Of a stretch of 64,000 nt of DNA, positions 42,663 to 52,232 are shown piece by piece; the stretch's first letter is position 1; each line of letters opens with the position of its first letter. The DNA is from Halalkalirubrum salinum (GTDB taxonomy: Archaea > Halobacteriota > Halobacteria > Halobacteriales > Haloferacaceae): NCBI RefSeq assembly GCF_005543295.1, contig NZ_SRSG01000023.1, forward strand, positions 43,758 through 107,757. The letters are read 5' to 3'. The translations under genes and the position numbers were made by a program. Under the pieces are notes generated by a model, which made no database searches, was not told the origin of the DNA, and worked only from the letters and a program-made list of their open reading frames with translations.

Positions 42663-45119
42663 ATGACGACAACTGATACTCCGACGATCGACATCGAGAG
42701 AACCGAGAAACTGTGTGCGTGGCAACGACGCCAACAGACAACTGCCGAAACCGAATTCGACGCTGCTGCGGCGATCGCCGAGCGCCTGGGAGTGGATGTA
42801 ACTGACGAGGAGGCCGCAACGATCGGCGTCTGGACCCCAGAACTCGCCGACGCTGACGTGGACGAGACCGATGTGTTCCTTGAGGTATACACGCCGATCG
42901 AGTCAGTCGATCCCGGACGCGACGCAACCGTCGAGTTCCAGCGTGATCGCGTCCCAGTCCGGCGGGAGGGCGAGTACACCTGGGCGGCGATCGAGGGGAT
43001 CAAGCCCGGCACGCGTGAGACGCTCGGAACCCTGTACCAGCTGATCTACCGCCGCCCAGAGCCGGGCGAAGCACTCGGTCGGGAGTCGGACCTCGGCGAC
43101 GAGACGTGGGGTGTGATTCCCGATCCGCTGGCAGATTCGGTGCCATTCGGTGTGTACGCGCCCGCTGAGATCTATGATATGGGCCGACTCGACGCTGAGC
43201 GGGCCGATCGCGACTACTTCGAGGCGCTCGGAACTGCGGCCGAGCGTGTATCGACTACAGAAGACGATGGCCTCCCGCGGGTCGATCCAGCGGTGAGTAT
43301 GCTCGAGATTCACCCTGGAACCGCCACAGAGGCCGGCAGCCTTGGCGGACTCGCGCGGTGGTATCGATCGATCGGCGAGAAACAGCGCGCAGAAGAACCG
43401 TTGACCCCCGCCGAGCGGAACTTCGTCGGCTACGACGCGATCCAGCTCATGCCGACTGAGCCGATTACTCAACACCCAGATCGGCATGCGTGCTGGTCGC
43501 CCCAGTCGATCGATCGCGCCGCAGAATCAGAGACGGTTACCGTCACTACCGAGTCGCCCGACATGATCAACTGGGGGTACGACATCGTCGTCTCGGCGTT
43601 TTCAGCGACGAACCCCGCGATCCTCGAAACCGGTCGGCCCGACGAGCTCGTCGACTTCATCGCGGCGTGTCACAACCTTCCAGAGCCGATCAAGGTCGTC
43701 TTTGACATCGCGCTCGGACACGCCGATAACGGAGCGATCCCGCTCTTGACCGATCACTTCTTCGAGGGGCCGGGGATGTACGGCAAGCATCTCAATTATA
43801 CCCACCCGATCGTTCGGGCGATTCTCTTGGAACTGCAGCGCCGGAAGATGGACTACGGTGCAGATGGAATTCGCGTCGACGGCGCACAGGACTTCCGGTA
43901 CTGGGATCCCGATCGCGAGGAGATGGTCCACGACGACGACTTCCTCGCGAGGATGGACGCGGTGACACAGGAGGTCGCAGGCACCGAGTACCGCCCGTGG
44001 ATGATCTTCGAGGACGGCCGGCCCTGGCCACAGGAAGACTGGGAGCTCGCGTCGACGTACCGGACGCTGATCGAGCAACACCTCCACACCTTCCAGTGGT
44101 CGCCAGTGACGTTCGCCCACAACACGCCGGCGCTTTTGACGTTCTGGGCCACCAAGTGGTGGCGAGTTCGTGAGGTCGCCGAGTTCGGCAGCCAGTGGAT
44201 CACCGGCGTTGCGAATCACGACACGCTGCGGCGAGGCACCCAGACGGAGGTTGGTGACGCGTGGAATGCTCCACAGGAGAACCCACATCTCGCCGATAGC
44301 TTGCCGGAGACGATCAACGAGGCGTACAACAGCCCGGCAGCGACCATGCTGTTTTACTGTTTCATGCCGGGTGTGCCTATGGACTTCATCGGCGCAAACA
44401 TGCGATCGCCGTGGGGGTTCATTCGTGACACTGACCCAACGTGGAACGTGAAAGTCGTCGCCGAGGAGGCGTACCTCGTCGACTGGCAGATCCCAGACGA
44501 TATCTATCCGGACGATCGGTTCTTCGACGGCCTCAAATCGCTCGGATTCACCGAGAAAGAGGATCTGCGATCGTTCGTCCGCGCGCTCGCCGCGACGGTC
44601 GAGACGACCGACTACGATCTTGCGGCGATGGCGACAATTCTCTCGACGATCGACTCGCCGCTGGGCGATGACATCTCTCCTGAGGATCTTGAGGCGTTTG
44701 CTGACGCGTGGATGGAAGATGTCCATGAGTACGCGAACCTCGCTCACTGGACAGACGAACAGAGCGACGAGCGGACCGCGTTCGATCGCTCCGTCCGGCA
44801 GTTCCGCCACGAACGACCGTGGCTCCGATCGGATGTCGATATCGAAGATAACGAAGCATACGGCTACAGGCATCCGACAGAGGGGACCGTCCTGTACTAC
44901 GGGCTCAGGGAATCTCCAGACGCCGACGAGCAGTTGCTGTTCGCAGCGAATATGGAGGGGACACCAATCGACGTATCGCCCGAAATCCTCGCCGCCGAGA
45001 TCGACGGCCTGCCAACCGACGGCTGGGAGCCCGAACTGGCTGCGCCAGCGGTTTCGACCGACGAAGAGCCAATAGAACTCGGAAACGTGCAGGCGATCGT
45101 TTGGTCAAGGCAGAAGTAG
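42663..45119 (+). CDS. glucosylglycerol hydrolase-like enzyme
   Basis: An 818-residue soluble protein. It resembles GghA, the enzyme that splits glucosylglycerol to glucose and glycerol: an N-terminal helical part, a long catalytic domain with VVFDIALGHADNGAIPLLTDHFFEGPGMYGKHLNYTHP, a nucleophile region YGADGIRVDGAQDFRYWDPD, an acid/base region RPWMIFEDGRPWPQEDW and the third acid in GVANHDTLRRGTQTE, then an all-beta end. Glucosylglycerol is a compatible solute, so this could recover carbon when salinity falls. The name is from recalled similarity to the family; other GH13-like glycosides are possible substrates. Confidence 0.75.
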   Translation: MTTTDTPTIDIERTEKLCAWQRRQQTTAETEFDAAAAIAERLGVDVTDEEAATIGVWTPELADADVDETDVFLEVYTPIESVDPGRDATVEFQRDRVPVRREGEYTWAAIEGIKPGTRETLGTLYQLIYRRPEPGEALGRESDLGDETWGVIPDPLADSVPFGVYAPAEIYDMGRLDAERADRDYFEALGTAAERVSTTEDDGLPRVDPAVSMLEIHPGTATEAGSLGGLARWYRSIGEKQRAEEPLTPAERNFVGYDAIQLMPTEPITQHPDRHACWSPQSIDRAAESETVTVTTESPDMINWGYDIVVSAFSATNPAILETGRPDELVDFIAACHNLPEPIKVVFDIALGHADNGAIPLLTDHFFEGPGMYGKHLNYTHPIVRAILLELQRRKMDYGADGIRVDGAQDFRYWDPDREEMVHDDDFLARMDAVTQEVAGTEYRPWMIFEDGRPWPQEDWELASTYRTLIEQHLHTFQWSPVTFAHNTPALLTFWATKWWRVREVAEFGSQWITGVANHDTLRRGTQTEVGDAWNAPQENPHLADSLPETINEAYNSPAATMLFYCFMPGVPMDFIGANMRSPWGFIRDTDPTWNVKVVAEEAYLVDWQIPDDIYPDDRFFDGLKSLGFTEKEDLRSFVRALAATVETTDYDLAAMATILSTIDSPLGDDISPEDLEAFADAWMEDVHEYANLAHWTDEQSDERTAFDRSVRQFRHERPWLRSDVDIEDNEAYGYRHPTEGTVLYYGLRESPDADEQLLFAANMEGTPIDVSPEILAAEIDGLPTDGWEPELAAPAVSTDEEPIELGNVQAIVWSRQK

Positions 45120-45210
45120 TGTATTTCACAATTTTAAATATAGTCAAACAAACATACAATAATTTCTAGTTGAGCTAAGCTATTTACAGTGTAATTTCGT
45201 AATACGGTGT

Positions 45211-45408
45211 ATGCCAACAACAGATAACTCTTCGGCGCCGATACCACGGTGGGGTGATCCCGACCATTGCCCGTTCTGTGCTGACGAATTAGCCGACCCT
45301 GGTGCGGGATTCATCGATCATCTCGACGAAAGCCCCGAGTGCGCGTCTGGGTTCGAACAGTGGCGCGATCGCGTCGCCGGCGACATGATGCGCGGTTGGG
45401 GTGGGTAA
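45211..45408 (+). CDS. small haloarchaeal zinc-finger protein
   Basis: A 65-residue protein with one zinc site: CPFCADELADPGAGFIDHLDESPEC (C-x2-C, H, C). It ends AGDMMRGWGG. Such tiny single-finger proteins are widespread in haloarchaea and of unknown role. It is preceded by an AT-rich promoter region (45125-45180). Confidence 0.75.
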   Translation: MPTTDNSSAPIPRWGDPDHCPFCADELADPGAGFIDHLDESPECASGFEQWRDRVAGDMMRGWGG

Positions 45409-45605
45409 TCGATCAAAATTGCGTGACGCCCAACTGAGGATCCGTGGACGGATTTACTGAACAAATTTTCAGTAGTCCGGCTTACAGAAATATCATTCTG
45501 AATACACTTAACGGCTCAGAAGCCATTGGTGTATCCATGCAAGCGAGATCACACACGATCAGGTCGCACAGCCGATCGAGGCCGACCCACCTCGGTCCCA
45601 CCGAG

Positions 45606-45854
45606 ATGATAGGATACGATCACCCTTTAGCCGAGGGACGTTCGAGCGTCGCCGGAATCGTTGGATACCTCGGCGTCCTCGTCGGGTTGTTGGCATTTGC
45701 GAGCGCCCCACAGCTCGTCGGAGCCGCGCTCGCGGGTGCGATCGTCGCGAGATACGCCGGATGGGTTATCTGTGGACTTCGGGAGGCGATCGCGGGCAGT
45801 TATTTACGTGTCCGGCGAGCACGTCCCCAGCATGACGTCGCCACCGGACGATGA
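45606..45854 (+). CDS. small two-span membrane protein
   Basis: An 82-residue protein with two hydrophobic helices (VAGIVGYLGVLVGLLAFASAP and LVGAALAGAIVARYAGWVIC) and a basic tail. ATG 45606 is preferred; ATG 45537 is possible. Its last 23 bases overlap the next gene in another frame. Function unknown. Confidence 0.5.
   Translation: MIGYDHPLAEGRSSVAGIVGYLGVLVGLLAFASAPQLVGAALAGAIVARYAGWVICGLREAIAGSYLRVRRARPQHDVATGR
45800..45806 (+). promoter_or_regulatory. candidate TATA box of the regulator at 45832
   Basis: TTATTTA lies 26 bases before the ATG, the spacing of a leaderless transcript. It sits inside the preceding membrane-protein gene. Confidence 0.45.
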
Positions 45855-46758
45855 GGGGCCAGCGTTGACGCCGGACCAGGCGTTCAGCGCGCTCGGGAAC
45901 ACGACTCGGATGGATATTCTTCGGACGCTGGCGGATGCAGACACCCCGCTTTCGTTTTCTGCGTTATACGATCGGATTGAGCTCTCTGACTCAGGGCAAT
46001 TCAACTACCACCTCAACAAACTCGTCGATCACTTCGTTCGAAAACGCGACGACGGCTACGAGCTCACACGCGCGGGCGAACGGATTATCGAAGCGGTCCT
46101 CTCGGGCGCGGTCACTGAGCATCCGATAATTGAATCCACAGAAGTCGACCAATACTGTCAGTACTGCGGTGCGCCGATCGGAATCTCCTACAGCGACGAA
46201 CAGCTCTTGGTGTTTTGTACTGAGTGTCCTGGGACGTACGGTCGTCAAGAGTTTACCGGCGAGTATGGTCATCTCGGGCGACTCTACCTCCCACCAGCCG
46301 GGGTTGGCGATCGCTCGCCCGACGAGGTCTACAGAGCCGCACGGATCTGGGGCGGCTTGGAGACGATGGCGACGGTCACCGGCGTCTGCCCGCGGTGTTC
46401 GGCCTCGCTTGAGGAGTCACTCGACGTCTGTCCAACCCACGACCCTGCCGATGGCGTCTGTCCTGCCTGTGGGAATCGCTACGCCGTGTCGATCGACTTC
46501 TCGTGTCCGAACTGTATCTACAATCGCAGCGGACTGTTCGGGGTGAAACTCACCGCTCACACCGAGATGCTGGCGTTTCTCGCCGGCAACGGGATCAATC
46601 CAATCGCGCCACTCTCGCACGCATCGATTGGGTCTGCCATGAACTACACCGAAGATATCCGCTCAGTCGATCCGCTGGATGTGCGATTTATATTCGAAAT
46701 TGACGGCAAAACAATCACCTTCAGGGTTGACGACGACCGAACCATTCACGTCGAGTGA
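45832..46758 (+). CDS. ArsR-like winged-helix regulator with zinc ribbons
   Basis: A 308-residue protein. Residues 10-90 form the winged helix (FSALGNTTRMDILRTLADADTPLSFSALYDRIELSDSGQFNYHLNKLVDHF). Three Cys pairs follow: CQYCGAPI ... CTEC, CPRCSASLEESLDVC, and CPACGNRYAVSIDFSCPNC. The end is an alpha/beta sensor-like domain. This plan is widely conserved in haloarchaea and may respond to metal or redox state. ATG 45832 is just after a TATA box. Its last 13 bases overlap the convergent helicase gene. Confidence 0.8.
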   Translation: MTSPPDDEGPALTPDQAFSALGNTTRMDILRTLADADTPLSFSALYDRIELSDSGQFNYHLNKLVDHFVRKRDDGYELTRAGERIIEAVLSGAVTEHPIIESTEVDQYCQYCGAPIGISYSDEQLLVFCTECPGTYGRQEFTGEYGHLGRLYLPPAGVGDRSPDEVYRAARIWGGLETMATVTGVCPRCSASLEESLDVCPTHDPADGVCPACGNRYAVSIDFSCPNCIYNRSGLFGVKLTAHTEMLAFLAGNGINPIAPLSHASIGSAMNYTEDIRSVDPLDVRFIFEIDGKTITFRVDDDRTIHVE

Positions 46759-49103
46759 TCGCCCCGTTCGTCTTTTTGCACAGACAGCGCCCGTAGCTGC
46801 TCAACCGCCGGTGCCTTCGAGAGCGGCTCGTTTGCATTCCCACACTGGGGAGACTGTACACACGATGGACAGCCGTCCGCACAGTCACAGGCGTCGATCA
46901 TATCCGCCGTCCGTGTCATTAGCTCTTCGACAATCCCGTATCCTGCCCGCGTGAGGCCGACCCCGCCGGGGTAGCCGTCGTAAATGAACACTGTCGGCCG
47001 ATCGGTGTGGGGGTGGTATGGTGTCGAAATCCCACCGATGTCGCCGCGATCGCACAGCAGGCTGAACGGGAACAACGAGATCATCCCGTGTTCGGCGGCG
47101 TGGATACCGCCGTTGAAGACGTCGTCGCTACGGTCCGCGCGAATAGCAACCTCCAGATCCGGCGGTAGCGTGTAGTACAGTGCTTTTGTCCGTAACGTGG
47201 TTTCGGGGAGATCGAGCATTCCGTCACCGATCGTGTTCCCGGTCCGACGATCTTTGCGTTGAAACCCGGTCACCCGTTCTGTCATCGTTACGTCTGCAAA
47301 CCGAACGCTTGCGTCAGGGTGACCCGAAAGCGACGTTTCGAGCAGATCGGCGTTCACCGTCATCGACTTGTCGGTCAGCACCTGCGTATAGTAGTCTGCC
47401 CACGTTGGCTGGAGAATTGCTGTATCGCGATCGAGATCCAGCGAAGACACTTCGTAGGTCTGACCCTGCTGATGGTAGATCGCCCCTTCATGGGCGTCTC
47501 GTAGGGCGTCGGCGAGCGGGAGTGACGCAATTGTCTCGTTTGAGCGGCCATCGAGCAGTTTGATCTCGCGATCGCCGATCGTTCGGAGGCTCATGCGGTG
47601 TTGGGGACTATCTCCGCCCGCGTAGGTCCAGCGGATCCCATCATCGGTCGATCGGCGTTCGAGCTGCCCGTCGGATTCGAGTCGCGAAATGATGTCAGGA
47701 AACGGTCCGCCGAAGTGCCGTTCGTCGTCGACAGAAAGCCAGTTTTCAGCGGCAGCCGCGGCGACGTGGTCCGGAAGGAGCATTTCGTTTTCGGGATTCG
47801 AAATTGCCCGCTCCGGATCCGCGTCGAAGAACGCATCCGGGTTGCGCATGAGATACTGATCGAGTTGGTCCTCACCACCGATCAAGACAACAAGCGCAGG
47901 ATCGTCGCCGCGGCCCGCCCGTCCAGCCTGCTGGAACGCCGACATTCGAGTCCCCGGGTAGCCGTCCATGACAACCGCATCGAGGCCACCCACGTCGACG
48001 CCGAGTTCGAGCGCGTTCGTGCTCCAGACACCGCGGAGTGTCCCGCTGTGGAGATCGGCTTCAATTTCTCTTCGGGTGTCGTGTCCCAGCGCGGCCTGGT
48101 ACGCCCGTACCTGTCCGGCCAGGTCATGCTGGCCGCGATCGCGCAGCTCCTTGGCACTCTCAGTCGCGTACCGCTCAGCAGCTTGCCGGGCGCGGGTGAA
48201 CGTTAGCGTCTGATACCCGGCGGTGAGCAGATCACAGAACAGCCGTTTAGCCTCCGTGTGGCTCGATCGCCGTCGGCCAGAGCCGCGCGCTTGCCAGTCG
48301 TCTTCGTACTCGGGTGGATTCCAGAGTACCCACTGCCGGGGTCCGTGGCCGCTCGTGTCTGTGTCGACGAGCTGGAAGCTGTCTGGGTCGTGGCCGGTGA
48401 TCCGCCCGGCGTGTTCGACCGGGTTGCCGATCGTCGCCGAACAGCACACGAACTGTGGCGACGAGTCGTACCGCTCACAGAGGCGGTTCAGCCGGCGCAT
48501 GAGGAGTGCAACCTGCGTGCCGAAGACGCCGCGATAGCTGTGTACCTCGTCGATCACGACCAACTCGAGCGAGGAAAAAAACCACTCCCACAATCGGTGG
48601 GCGTGCGGTAACAGCGCGTAGTGCAGCATGTCCGGATTAGAAAGGAGCACCGTTGGGCGGCGATCGCGGACGGCCCGTTTTTCGGATTTCGACAGCCGAC
48701 CGGTATACGACGCAACTGACACCCGGCTTCCGAATCCGAGCCCCCTGGCCAGCTCTGACAGCGACGATTCCTGATCGGCGATAAGTGCGTTCTGTGGGCC
48801 GATGTACAGCGTTCGGCCGCCGTGGGCCATCGCGTTCTCGAAGGCCGGAACGGTGTACGCCAGGCTCTTGCCGCTTGCCGTTTCGGTCGCGATCACCGCG
48901 TTGTCACCATCACGGATCGCTTCGATCGCGGCCGCCTGGTGTTCGTAGAGACGGTCGATCCCCTCGGCTTCGAGCGACGATCGGAGCCGCGGTTCGAGTT
49001 CGATGTCTGCGAAGGAGGGCTCGCGGGCCGGAACCGTTCGATCGGCGACGATCTGGCCGGCGTAGGTGGGGCGATCGCGAAGCCAACTGAGGATGTCGTC
49101 CAC
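46746..49103 (-). CDS. MrfA/Hrq1-type DEAD/DEAH helicase
   Basis: A 785-residue helicase. Motifs in order: Q-like region LYEHQAAAI, motif I ATETASGKSLAY, motif II VVIDEVHSYRG, motif III CCSATIGNP, motif V STNALELGVDVGGLD, motif VI QQAGRAGRGDD. The C-terminal domain (DUF1998 type) holds the four-Cys zinc site CDCADGCPSCVQSPQCGN. Bacterial MrfA and eukaryotic Hrq1 with this plan repair mitomycin or cross-link damage. GTG start at 49103. It overlaps the convergent regulator gene by 13 bases. Confidence 0.88.
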   Translation of the reverse strand: MDDILSWLRDRPTYAGQIVADRTVPAREPSFADIELEPRLRSSLEAEGIDRLYEHQAAAIEAIRDGDNAVIATETASGKSLAYTVPAFENAMAHGGRTLYIGPQNALIADQESSLSELARGLGFGSRVSVASYTGRLSKSEKRAVRDRRPTVLLSNPDMLHYALLPHAHRLWEWFFSSLELVVIDEVHSYRGVFGTQVALLMRRLNRLCERYDSSPQFVCCSATIGNPVEHAGRITGHDPDSFQLVDTDTSGHGPRQWVLWNPPEYEDDWQARGSGRRRSSHTEAKRLFCDLLTAGYQTLTFTRARQAAERYATESAKELRDRGQHDLAGQVRAYQAALGHDTRREIEADLHSGTLRGVWSTNALELGVDVGGLDAVVMDGYPGTRMSAFQQAGRAGRGDDPALVVLIGGEDQLDQYLMRNPDAFFDADPERAISNPENEMLLPDHVAAAAAENWLSVDDERHFGGPFPDIISRLESDGQLERRSTDDGIRWTYAGGDSPQHRMSLRTIGDREIKLLDGRSNETIASLPLADALRDAHEGAIYHQQGQTYEVSSLDLDRDTAILQPTWADYYTQVLTDKSMTVNADLLETSLSGHPDASVRFADVTMTERVTGFQRKDRRTGNTIGDGMLDLPETTLRTKALYYTLPPDLEVAIRADRSDDVFNGGIHAAEHGMISLFPFSLLCDRGDIGGISTPYHPHTDRPTVFIYDGYPGGVGLTRAGYGIVEELMTRTADMIDACDCADGCPSCVQSPQCGNANEPLSKAPAVEQLRALSVQKDERGDHST

Positions 49104-49205
49104 AGGGATACTCAGGAGTCATCACTGCTAACGGTTTCGGCGAGACAGAGTGCCCGATTTTACTGGCGATAACCTATGTGCTAACATTCACCATTAAATC
49201 AGTAG

Positions 49206-49535
49206 GTAAGCTTCCATGAGGCGTTTATTGAGGAGACACCGTTTGCGGACGGCGATCGGCTTGTATACGTCCAAGCGTTCGCCCCGGAGCAGTGCTACAA
49301 ATTGGAGCTGACCGAAGCGCCGTTCATCGCTGAAAATGGGCACCCAGTTGTTGAAACAGCCGTATCCCGGACCGCGTCCGACGATGACGTGTGCGAGGAG
49401 TCTGACACGGCCATTAGACTGCTCGTCCGGCTATCGTTCGATGCTGACGGTCCGCCGGCTGATGTCGTGACCGTTCGCGTCTCCGGTGCAACAGACAACA
49501 GAGAAGAAGGCTTTCAGATTGAAGCCGAACGGTAA
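49206..49535 (+). pseudogene. truncated fragment of a secreted protein
   Basis: An open frame of about 109 codons begins after a TAG at 49203 with no usable start near it (FHEAFIEETPFADGDRLVYV ... LVRLSFDADGPPADVVTV). The beta-rich pattern and the two Cys residues are like the C-terminal domain of haloarchaeal surface proteins. The N-terminal part, including any signal peptide, is missing. TTG at 49302 would leave a 77-residue piece. Confidence 0.5.
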
Positions 49536-49739
49536 CTCGAGCTAAGTATTGGGGCTTCATGTTTGCTGAAGTTACGACACTGGGAAGAATACTGGACAGA
49601 GCGACCCACCGACGTCGGGCGTGGGGTCGCGATCGATCGCCGTTTCGAGTTTCTCGAAGCGATCGTTGAGCACTCGGATTTCGAAGTTCCAGATCACATA
49701 TTACAATCCCAGATCGGACTTTCAGTCCCAGATTGGGTA

Positions 49740-51584
49740 TCAGAGCCCCCAGATCGTGGCAATACCGACAGTTGTCACGACCGCAAGCATAAATTGCAGG
49801 GGACCGCCGACTTTCAGAAAATCCGTAAACTCGTAGTCACCAGGGCCGTACACCATCAGGTTCGTCTGGTATCCCACGGGCGTCATGAAAGACGTCGCGG
49901 AGGCGAACATCACGGCCAGCAGGAATGCGAATCCGTTCGCGTCGAGTCGCTGTGCCGCTTCCACTGCGACTGGGATCATCAAGACGATCGTGGCGACGGG
50001 TGTGATGACGTTCGCCAACAATCCAGTCACAATGTAGAACAACAACAGGACTGCAAGCAGGGGGAGGACGTCAGCCGTGGCGACCAATGCCGCCGAAATA
50101 AGCGCGGCTCCGCCGGTCGCCTCCATCGCGAGTCCCAGCGGGATCACACCTGCAAGCAGGAAGATGATATTCCAGGAAACGGCGTCGTAGGCGTCGGGCG
50201 GTGAAAGACACCCGGTCACGATCATCAAAAAGACGCCTCCAAGGGCGGCGATGACGATCGAAAACACATTCAGTGCTGCCGCGGCGATGACCGCAGCCAT
50301 GATGGCGACGGCGATCGGTGCCTTGGGTGACAGCGGTGCGACTTCCTCGATGCCGTCTTCGATCAGTCGATCGAAGGCGTCCTCTTCGATCAGCACGAGG
50401 TCGCCGGTCTCCCTGAAGTATCGGATCGCGTCTGGGATCGTCTGCACCAACAGCGTGTCGCCCGCTTCGAGTTCGATCTCATTGAGGTCGGTACGTATCA
50501 ACTCACCCTCCCGTCGGATGGCCAGGACGGTCGTGCGGTGAAACTTCTGCAGACGAGCCACCGCGAGCGTTTCCCCGACGAAGGGTGAGATCTCAGGGAC
50601 AACCGCCTTGGCGAGGGTATCAGATGAAAATGACGCTCCGAACGTCTCTTCTGTCACGTCCTCACGGAGGAGATGGCTGAGTTGCTGTTTTTCCCTGAAG
50701 CGGTTCAATGCCTGTAGCGATCCGTGGACGATCAGAATATCATCATGCTGTAACCGCTGATCGGTGTCTGTAGCGAGAAACACCTCGCCATTGCGTCGGA
50801 TCTGTAGAATCGTCACGTCTGCTTCGGTCACCTCGTCCAGTTCGTCGACGGTGAACCCGATAACTGCAGAATCCTTTCGAATGCGAAGTTGCGCAAGATG
50901 GTCTTCGAGGTCGAACTCCTCGACTAGATCCGCATCGACGGGGACACGGGCTGGCGTAAGCCACCGACCGACAGTCATGAGATAAACCGTGCCGATGATG
51001 AGGATCACTACTCCGAGGGCGGTGAATTCGAACATCCCGATCGGCCCGCGGGGAAGCAGTGTGGCGGCGAGCTCACTCGCCAGCAGATTTGTCGACGTAC
51101 CGATGAGTGTCAATGTTCCCCCGAGGATGGCTGCATAGGACAGCGGCAACAACAGCTTCGACGGGGAGATACCGCTCTGTCTCGCTAGATCCGAAATCAT
51201 TGGAATGAACACAGCGACGACAGGGGTGTTGTTGATGAACCCGGCGATCGGCCCAGTGGTGACGACAGTGGCTGCTAACGCCCGGGTCTCACTGCCCTTT
51301 GTGAACGCCGCCAGATGGAGGCCAAGCCGCTGGACCAGCCCCGTGTCTTGAATACCGGCGCTCAGCATGTACATGGCGACGATGGTGATGGTCGCCGTGT
51401 TTGCGAACCCAGAAATCGCCGCGCGTGGCCCCACCTGCGTCCACGGTTCAAGCGCTGCAAGCGCGAAGATGATGCCAATCGCGGTGATGTCATTCGGGAT
51501 GATCTCAGAGACGAACAGGATCAACGCGACGCCGATCAACGCAAAGACGACCAGCGCGCCGATCGGGATCCCTGCGACTACCAT
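49740..51584 (-). CDS. SLC13-type anion transporter with two TrkA-C domains
   Basis: A 614-residue membrane protein of about 11 helices in two halves, with the anion-carrier SNT signatures ATVVTTGPIAGFINNTPVV and SYAAILGGTLTLIGTSTNLL in the first half. Two TrkA-C (RCK-C) domains lie between the halves at about 215-300 and 310-395 (SAVIGFTVDELDEVTEADVTILQI; ILIVHGSLQALNRF). The family takes up sulfate, phosphate or dicarboxylates with sodium or protons. The RCK-C domains may bind a nucleotide and gate transport. ATG 51584. Confidence 0.87.
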   Translation of the reverse strand: MVVAGIPIGALVVFALIGVALILFVSEIIPNDITAIGIIFALAALEPWTQVGPRAAISGFANTATITIVAMYMLSAGIQDTGLVQRLGLHLAAFTKGSETRALAATVVTTGPIAGFINNTPVVAVFIPMISDLARQSGISPSKLLLPLSYAAILGGTLTLIGTSTNLLASELAATLLPRGPIGMFEFTALGVVILIIGTVYLMTVGRWLTPARVPVDADLVEEFDLEDHLAQLRIRKDSAVIGFTVDELDEVTEADVTILQIRRNGEVFLATDTDQRLQHDDILIVHGSLQALNRFREKQQLSHLLREDVTEETFGASFSSDTLAKAVVPEISPFVGETLAVARLQKFHRTTVLAIRREGELIRTDLNEIELEAGDTLLVQTIPDAIRYFRETGDLVLIEEDAFDRLIEDGIEEVAPLSPKAPIAVAIMAAVIAAAALNVFSIVIAALGGVFLMIVTGCLSPPDAYDAVSWNIIFLLAGVIPLGLAMEATGGAALISAALVATADVLPLLAVLLLFYIVTGLLANVITPVATIVLMIPVAVEAAQRLDANGFAFLLAVMFASATSFMTPVGYQTNLMVYGPGDYEFTDFLKVGGPLQFMLAVVTTVGIATIWGL

Positions 51585-51700
51585 GGAGTGTTCAATACGG
51601 TGGTTTTGTTTAATTGTTGGTCAAGTAGTGGTATAGAACTGACAATTCCTGGTCTGCTGGTCGTTTCAGCATGAGAGCCGATCAGTCCTCATATCCGCCC

Positions 51701-52114
51701 TCAAAACAGCCGTGACTGCTCGGATTGCCCGCAGATCGCGAGGATGTCCATCCCCTCCCTGAGCGCAGTTTCCTTCTTAACACGATAATTTCCGCCGTCG
51801 GTCCGGTACAGCTCTGTGGGGTCAAAAAAGTACCATGCCTCGTGATCGAATCGCGCAGCGACGATCGCCTCCGCGCCAAACGAGTCTGCAAAGTAGGAAA
51901 GCGACTCAATCTCGTCGGCGTCGAGGTAGATCGGTCGCCCGCTCGAGGCCTTCGCTTCGATCGCGTAAAACCGCTGGCCGTCCCCCGCGAGGACATCCGG
52001 CAGATCACGATCGGTCGCCGCACCGCTGGCGGGCGCGCGCATGACCGCAAATCCGTGTTCGTCGAGGAGATTGACCAGTTCGCGCTCGCGGCGATCGCCC
52101 TTGCGGCTCGGCAC
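51701..52114 (-). CDS. hjc: Holliday junction resolvase Hjc
   Basis: A 137-residue archaeal resolvase of the PD-(D/E)XK fold: [31 protein letters not shown] with the catalytic Glu, [22 protein letters not shown] with Asp and E-x-K. Dimers cut four-way DNA junctions during recombination. Start is GTG 52114, at the opening usual for the family ([15 protein letters not shown]). It is divergent from threonyl-tRNA synthetase. Confidence 0.93.
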   Translation of the reverse strand: MPSRKGDRRERELVNLLDEHGFAVMRAPASGAATDRDLPDVLAGDGQRFYAIEAKASSGRPIYLDADEIESLSYFADSFGAEAIVAARFDHEAWYFFDPTELYRTDGGNYRVKKETALREGMDILAICGQSEQSRLF

Positions 52115-52232
52115 TCACCACCACCTCATAGCGTGAGGAATGCCGCGATCGAATATAAAACGATTGCCGTTGTGTGAGTATCTTCGGCGCAACTCGAAAA
52201 CACTTAACCGCGCTCTCCGGCTTCGAATTCGT

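Noticed and set aside
45444..45605. N-terminal extension of the small membrane protein
   Set aside because: The extra 54 codons are Arg/Ser/His-rich without conserved features; the ATG at 45606 begins just before the first helix.
49563..50204. 213-codon plus-strand frame
   Set aside because: It is antisense to the SLC13 transporter gene and has the His/Arg/Gln-rich look of a shadow frame.
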